A DNA stretch of 24,662 nucleotides, taken from positions 1 to 24,662 of the forward strand of contig JAHBMJ010001925.1 in assembly GCA_018398765.1 (NCBI GenBank), in the 5' to 3' direction. This DNA is from Chromera velia (Eukaryota; Sar; Chromeraceae). A model generated the notes under the pieces. It worked only from the letters and a program-made list of their open reading frames with translations, did no database searches and had not been told where the DNA came from. Below are positions 19,548-24,662 of the stretch, piece by piece. The position numbers and the translations under genes are program-made. Numbering within the stretch: the first letter of the stretch is position 1; each line of letters opens with the position of its first letter.

Positions 19548-22500
19548 ATGGAGGGACAAAGAGGGAGGATGCCTGTGTCGAGGGTGGGCGCCTTCCTTCG
19601 GGTGCTTTTGATGATGCTCTGCGCAGGGTGTCGCTATAGGGGGGTTGAGGGGTTCTCTTTGTTGGTGCGTGGACGCCGGAAAGGAAGAGGGCAGACGCAG
19701 GTGTGTGGACACGGTAGACGCATCCATTCCCCTCATACCTGACTGCAGTGTATGTCACCGCTACATTCCCTCCCTTGGTTGAGTTTGTGCAGATGTCACT
19801 GAAGTGCGATGTCCTCGTCATCGGGGGAGGGCACGCTGGGTGCGAGGCCGCAGCAGCTGCAGCGCGAGCAGGTGCGAAGACGATTCTTGCAACGCAGCGT
19901 TTGTCAACTATAGGTGAGATGTCGTGCAACCCCTCTATTGGCGGTATTGGCAAGGGCCACTTGGTGAGGGAGATTGATGCCTTGGGGGGGGTGATGGGCA
20001 GGGCGATTGACGAGGCCGGTATCCATTTCAGGATGCTGAACAGATCCAGGGGACCCGCAGTGAGGGGACCAAGGGCCCAGGCAGACAGGGACCTCTACAA
20101 ACAGGCTGTACAGGCAAGTCGGGCAAAAGAGCAAAGGAGAGACAGGAGGATAGACTCAGGCAAATGCTGTGGAAGTGGTCTTGTCAGGGGAGGTGACGGC
20201 TCTTTCAGATCGGACGTTGCGAGCAGCGTCCGCTTCCTCAGGGGTTCTCTCCTTTCTTCATGCTTCCCCACTTTGTGCTGGTGCCTCCTCCCCTCCAGTT
20301 GCAGAATGTCTGTAACACACTTCCTTGGCTTTGTCTTGAGTTTTTGTGCGTAGCCTAAATTTTGTCTTCCCCGCAGTTCGTGACGATCCATGCTTCCGAA
20401 CTCCTGCTCTTGAGGTGCAAAAGTGACAGACCTTTCTCGTATGCTTTCTCCGTGTGAACGTGCAGCGCCTGCTTGGTGAACTGCCGAATCTTCAGATTGT
20501 TCAGGGGTCCGTGGAGGAGCTTGTGATCGAACTACCGCAAGGAGGGGGAGCGGGGATGGACGCGTTGATGACTCCCGCACGGCAGAGCGACAGGGGAAGA
20601 GTCAGGGGAATCCGCTTGGGAGACGGGAGGGAAGTTGAGGCTGAGTCTGTTGTCGTTACGACGGGAACGTTTCTTCAAGGAAAGTGTTGGCAGGGAAAGA
20701 AGAGCTATGCAGCAGGGAGACACGAACGGAATTCCGAGACGGTAGAGCCTCCTTCGGTCGGACTTGCAGAAACTCTCCGAAGATTTAACTTTCCTATGGG
20801 GCGAATGAAGACTGGTCAGTCAGTCAGTCTGTTGATCCGTCCAGGGGTGTCAGCCATTTTTTCATTCATTCATTCATTCATTCTTTGTTTCTTTCCTTCC
20901 TTCTTTTCGTCCCTCCCTTTTCCCCGCTTCCTTTCTGTTTTCTTCTTTCGTCGTGGCGTGCTGCTGAGCTTTTGCTTTTTGAATGCCTTGTTTGCCTGCA
21001 GGGACGCCCCCCCGCCTGGATGCGCGGACAATCGACTGGGACAGTCTGGAGGCCCAGGAAAGCGAAAACCCCCCCGAACCATTCTCGTTCGTCAACGCCG
21101 AGAGAGGAGTCGCTCTGGCAGACAGACTGATCACCTGTAGGAAAACGCACACAAACAGCAAGACACATGAGTCAGTCTGGGTTGAAAGCAGAGGAAAAAC
21201 AGGGGAAGAAGTCAGGAGCGGGGGAGGACCGGAAAGTGGAACGGTGGATGGATGCAGGGAGATCTTCTCCTGTTTTGGTAAGCAGAAGAACACACCATTT
21301 GTCCAAGGCCCCCGAAATTTGTCTCGGAGTTGGCGTACCTGTCTGACTGCCTTCAGCCGTCGCATGACTAAACCCCTGAGTCTTTGCATCTTTCTTGGTT
21401 CTGTTTGATCTTCCCCGTTTTTCCTTTTTTTGGCTGACCCTGAATGCAGAGTGATCATGCGTAGTCTGGATACACTGCCCGAGAAGTTCGACTCTGGGGA
21501 GGAAGGGGAGGGACTGGGGCCTCGGTATTGTCCCTCAATTTGGCTGAAGGTGCTTCGGTTTCCCGAGAGAGAAGGCCACGTGGTGTGGTTGGAACCTGAG
21601 GGCGTCGACGGGATCTCGCGGTTGGGAGACCAGGCGGTGAAGGAGACGCCGAAAGAAGATCTCAGTGGGGGTCTGGTTGTCTACCCTAACGGTCTGTCTG
21701 GCTGCTTTCCTGAGGAGGTACAGCTGGAGTTTTTGAGGACGATAGAGGGTCTTGAGAAGGTGGAGATCGTGAGACCAGGGTCAGTAGTCAGTGTGGGGTG
21801 AGGGGGTTTCATCCTTCATGCTGCTTGCTCTTCTGTCTGTCTGATGGTTGAAACAAATATTAAATTTTGACTTCCCTCTTCCATCAGTTGAAAGCAAAGC
21901 TCCTTTGGTCTCTCAAGTAAAGCCCTCTCTCTCTTGTTCTTCTCACTCACGTGTGATGAAGAGTTCTCGGTGGTGCATGTTTTTTGGAGACGTTCGTGAG
22001 TCAGGAGGTGAGAGGGCGCGTGAGTGGTTGGGTGGCTACTTGAGTGCGTGTGGTCCTTCACACTCCACACAACCGCCCATTCCCGTGATCCTTCCTTCAC
22101 CCTTCCACATGGTTTCTCTGCCTGTTGGCTTGACGTTTAGAGAATGCCTGGCTGCCTGTTCGCCTGCGTGCACGTGTACAGGTATGACGTTGAGTACGAC
22201 TTCATCGACCCTCGAGTGCTCTTCCATACTCTAGAGGCACGCGCAGTGAGGGGCCTCTTCTTTGCTGGACAGATTTGTGGGACGACGGGGTACGAGGAGG
22301 CGGGGGCACAGGGGGTGGTCGCAGGGTGCAATGCGGCGCTTCGTCTCTCTGCTTCCGGCGACGGGGAGGAGCCCAGGTTCACCCTACACAGAGGGGAGTC
22401 CTACATCGGGGTGTTGATCGACGACCTGGTCAGAAGGGGGGCTGACGAGCCCTACAGAATGTTCACGTCTCGAGCAGAGTATCGGCTGTCTCTGAGGTGC

Positions 22501-23661
22501 GACAACGCAGATCTCAGGTTGACTCCTGAGGCTGTGGCTGTGGGGCTGGTAGACCCCCTCAGTGAGCGTGCAGAGATGCTGAGACGTAGGGAGACCGGAT
22601 TGAGGGAGGCAGTGAGCCGACTTGAGTGAGTCAGCGGGTGGGGAGGGGTAGCCTGGTCTACATGTGCGACACAGTTGGTTTTCAAGTAGAAGTCCAGTCC
22701 GCAAGTTTGCTTACTCTCCGTGTCCCTTTCTGCCCTCTCTCTTACATGCTAAGCTTTCAGCCGGTCTCTTTTCACTTGCGCTCCGTTGTCGCATGCTGTT
22801 CCTGTGAATCTGGTCACATTGGATTATGTCTGAGTATGTCTGAGTGATGAGCAGTACATTTTTTCCTTAAGATCCAATGTTTCTCAGAAAAGACATTTGT
22901 TACTTGTGGTCTTCCTGAGCAGATCCGAGAGATTGAGTACATCTGAGTGGATGCGCCGCGTGAAAGTTCTCGGACGCCCCTCAAAGATGAAGATGGCAAA
23001 CCCCTCCAGGGCAAAGACGAAGACGGCATCCGAGCTGCTAGCAATGCCCGACGTTGCGCTCAGGGATGTGGTTGATCTCTTGAATGTCTCTGGAGAAGAA
23101 TCGAAGGTGACAACAGAATGGGAGGGACAGACGCGGGAGAGCTCCGAAGGTTCCTCCAAAAACACAACAGAGACGACCAAAAAAGAAGCTGCGGCGTTTC
23201 CACCCGTGCCCTCCTGGTTGTATGACTCCGTAGAGGCGCACGTCAAGTATGCGCAGTACTTGGCGAGACACGAGAGCGAGATGGGCGTGTGGAGACGGAA
23301 CATGGGTGCGAAGATCCCCCCCACCCTTTCGTACACTTGGGAGAACTTTCCGAATTTGTCTGCAGAGGAGATTGAGAAGCTCCGCACAGTACGACCGTCG
23401 ACATTCAAGGAAGCCTCAGAGATTCCTGGAGTGACACCTCAGAGTCTCATGTTCCTCTTTCAACAGGTTGTCAAAAAGAATAGACACAGAGACAGGAGTC
23501 AGGAACGGGAGGGCGGATCAGATTGTTCTTTAGAAAGGGGGGACTCTCTGGCCGACGTAGCCGGGGTCTCCACAGGCTCGTCTACTTTCATTCAAAGAGA
23601 GACGGCGCGTCCGAAATGGAATGAAGTACGACGAACATCTGCTGAAAACGTTTTGGGGTAG
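19548..23661 (+). CDS. mnmG: tRNA wobble-uridine carboxymethylaminomethyl enzyme, organellar (MnmG/GidA/MTO1)
   Basis: With MnmE, this FAD- and NADH-dependent enzyme forms the 5-carboxymethylaminomethyl group on wobble uridine 34. Exons: 19548-19700 (tentative), 19793-20113, 20466-20814, 21002-21170, 21450-21779, 22182-22625, 22923-23661. Exons 2-7 sum to 783 residues plus TAG; bacterial enzymes are about 630. Numbering from Met 19793: FAD motif [12 protein letters not shown] (9-20), [16 protein letters not shown] with Cys45, [54 protein letters not shown] with Cys307, [51 protein letters not shown] and [10 protein letters not shown]. Cys45 and Cys307 match the two essential cysteines of the bacterial enzyme. 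Extra length comes from an insert before VYPNGLSG, a Ser/Thr/Lys-rich linker in exon 7 and a C-terminal tail. Exon 1 supplies a hydrophobic then Arg-rich N terminus ([13 protein letters not shown]), a likely organelle-targeting sequence. Confidence 0.94.
20114..20465 (+). other. Apparent GC-AG intron in mnmG
   Basis: The exon ends gtacag and the intron begins gcaagt, ending gtgcag. Joining QAVQ to [10 protein letters not shown] gives the exact spacing expected from the bacterial protein. A GT donor six bases upstream (gct|gtacag at 20108) would also keep frame but delete two residues. Confidence 0.75.
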
Positions 23662-24133
23662 GAAATGTGTGAGCCTTACCTATCTAGTTACCAATTAATC
23701 TTTATATCTTACTATCTCTTACATCGCAGCATTTATATGGATAGTATCCAAGGCTAGATCCAAGGTTGTTAATCACAGACAACTATATGTTGAGCCGCCA
23801 TGCCTGAAGTGCCCGCCGCCATACGCGCCGCCTTATAAATTGATGAGCCATGCCGAGCTGCATGCATGCATGTGCATGCTTCTTCATGCAATTTGAATTA
23901 ATTGCAATCAATAGTAGCATGCTCATAAAATGCGATGAGATGAAACGGCTGAACAATGAAAGGAACGGGAATATGCAATGCATCCTGTCCTTCAGTCTTT
24001 CCCTGTAAGAAGATCTTAAGAGACTCTAATAATAAGCTACTAGTTGATAAGATCTAGTGGCTTCTAGGGTCTTTCAGTCAGTGTGTCCGATCTGATTGCT
24101 CTTTTCTCTTTCTCTCTCTCTGGATTTTTTAAG
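23662..24133. other. Intergenic stretch, no gene seen
   Basis: AT-rich, with a cluster of TGCATGC words at 23862-23880 and a ttataaat element at 23833-23840. The last 40 bases are a strong pyrimidine tract ending in tttttaag directly before the next ATG. Confidence 0.5.
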
Positions 24134-24379
24134 ATGGTTCGGACGAGAGCTCAGAGGAGAAAGGAAAAGGAAGAGGCCAAGAAGAAGGCCCAAGAAGAAG
24201 CTGCAGCTGCACAGTCAAGCAGCAGCGCAGTGACTCTCGATTCCAAACTCGATTCCCTTCTTGAAAAGAAATTAGAAGAAAAGATTGACGAGATCGTAGA
24301 AAAGATTTTGGAAAAGAAGAAGTCTAGAAAGAACAAGAGACGGCAGAAGGTTTCTGTTGCTGTGCCGAGCAACGATTAA
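24134..24379 (+). CDS. Small charged helical protein, 81 residues, or terminal exon
   Basis: ATG to TAA. It begins MVRTRAQRRKEKEEAKKKAQ, has a short Ser/Ala linker, then LDSLLEKKLEEKIDEIVEKI with heptad-like hydrophobic spacing, and ends in a basic stretch KKKSRKNKRRQK before AVPSND. This suggests a short coiled coil with basic ends, perhaps nucleic-acid binding. The preceding tctctctctctggattttttaag could be a splice acceptor, so it may be the last exon of a longer gene. The stop is followed within a few bases by the dispersed repeat at 24380. Family not recognised; it may belong to a mobile element. Confidence 0.5.
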   Translation: MVRTRAQRRKEKEEAKKKAQEEAAAAQSSSSAVTLDSKLDSLLEKKLEEKIDEIVEKILEKKKSRKNKRRQKVSVAVPSND

Positions 24380-24565
24380 GACAAATCTATCCCGAACGGT
24401 CTCCAACAGTAAAACGGTCTCCAAAACAACCATACCTCTCAAGCTTTTTTAGGCAGTAAACAATATTTAAAAGCTTAAAACAAAGAGTTTTAAGCGATCA
24501 AACAGTACGATTTCCTGTTTTTAAATTAATTGGGTTTAGTGAGAGAAAAAAATAATATATTGTAT
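24380..24565 (+). repeat. Dispersed repeat, copy 2
   Basis: Diverged inverse copy of 945-1150: gacaaatctatccc, two acggtctccaa blocks, cttaaaacaaagagtttt, gtttttaaatt and gtgagagaa occur in the same order. Homology begins within a few bases of the TAA stop of the preceding ORF. Confidence 0.7.
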
Positions 24566-24662
24566 TTGACCGCGCGGCGTGCGTGTTTCGTGCGTCAACG
24601 CACGCGCCTGTCATGCATGCAATTAAGGCAGCGGCGGGGAGCACTGAAATTAAGGCAGCTTT
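24566..24662. other. GC-rich end of window
   Basis: It contains gcgtgcgtg and cgcacgc words that could pair as a hairpin (about 24577-24606) and a direct repeat of aattaaggcagc. No gene seen. Confidence 0.45.

Noticed and set aside
8091-24379. Complete reassignment of TAG to a sense codon
   Set aside because: No TAG occurs within the conserved exons of mnmG or Rab23, mnmG appears to end with TAG, and the LINE copy is independently shown to be decayed (motif A change, frameshift, truncation).

Overview
The window looks like nuclear DNA of a protist. It has protein genes split by short introns, a Rab23-type small GTPase (a family tied to cilia), a non-LTR retrotransposon, LTR-like and inverted-repeat elements, and many microsatellites. 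Overall base composition is roughly balanced, with AT-rich islands. My best guess is a photosynthetic alveolate such as a chromerid, but nothing in the sequence proves this.

Left third (1-6400): mostly repeats. There are long GT and TA microsatellites, a 184-bp tandem duplication (1562-1930), a pyrimidine-rich tract (2697-3049) that lies in an apparent intron, a six-unit minisatellite (4894-5243), and three exon-like segments of an unrecognised gene (2501-3849, + strand).

Middle (6200-15050): a mobile-element cluster. A 5'-truncated, inactive LINE reads on the minus strand (6416-8318). AT-rich repeats with CCCCAATTT-type motifs follow. Next comes a minus-strand LTR-like element (9223-14364) carrying a long gag-like ORF with no recognisable pol. 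Its right-hand repeat is split by a tandem array (12740-13368) and by a terminal-inverted-repeat insertion with a 9-bp target duplication (13412-14289). A 265-bp foldback MITE with an 8-bp target duplication sits just outside (14398-14662).

Right third (15800-23661): two well-supported host genes arranged head to head. The Rab23-like GTPase is on the minus strand (seven proposed exons, 15817-18729). MnmG/GidA/MTO1, the FAD enzyme that modifies the wobble uridine of organellar tRNAs, is on the plus strand (seven proposed exons, 19548-23661). Their start codons are about 0.8 kb apart, so they may share a promoter region. Exon joins were placed by frame and by recalled family conservation; the total coding lengths come out divisible by three. 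Donor sites are unusual: seven of twelve have C at position +3 (mostly GTCAGT) and one intron appears to be GC-AG. An 81-residue charged ORF (24134-24379) and a copy of a dispersed repeat also found near position 1000 in the opposite orientation close the window.

The most interesting leads are the C+3 splice donors, the nested LTR/TIR/MITE architecture, and repeated in-frame TAG codons inside otherwise open mobile-element reading frames.
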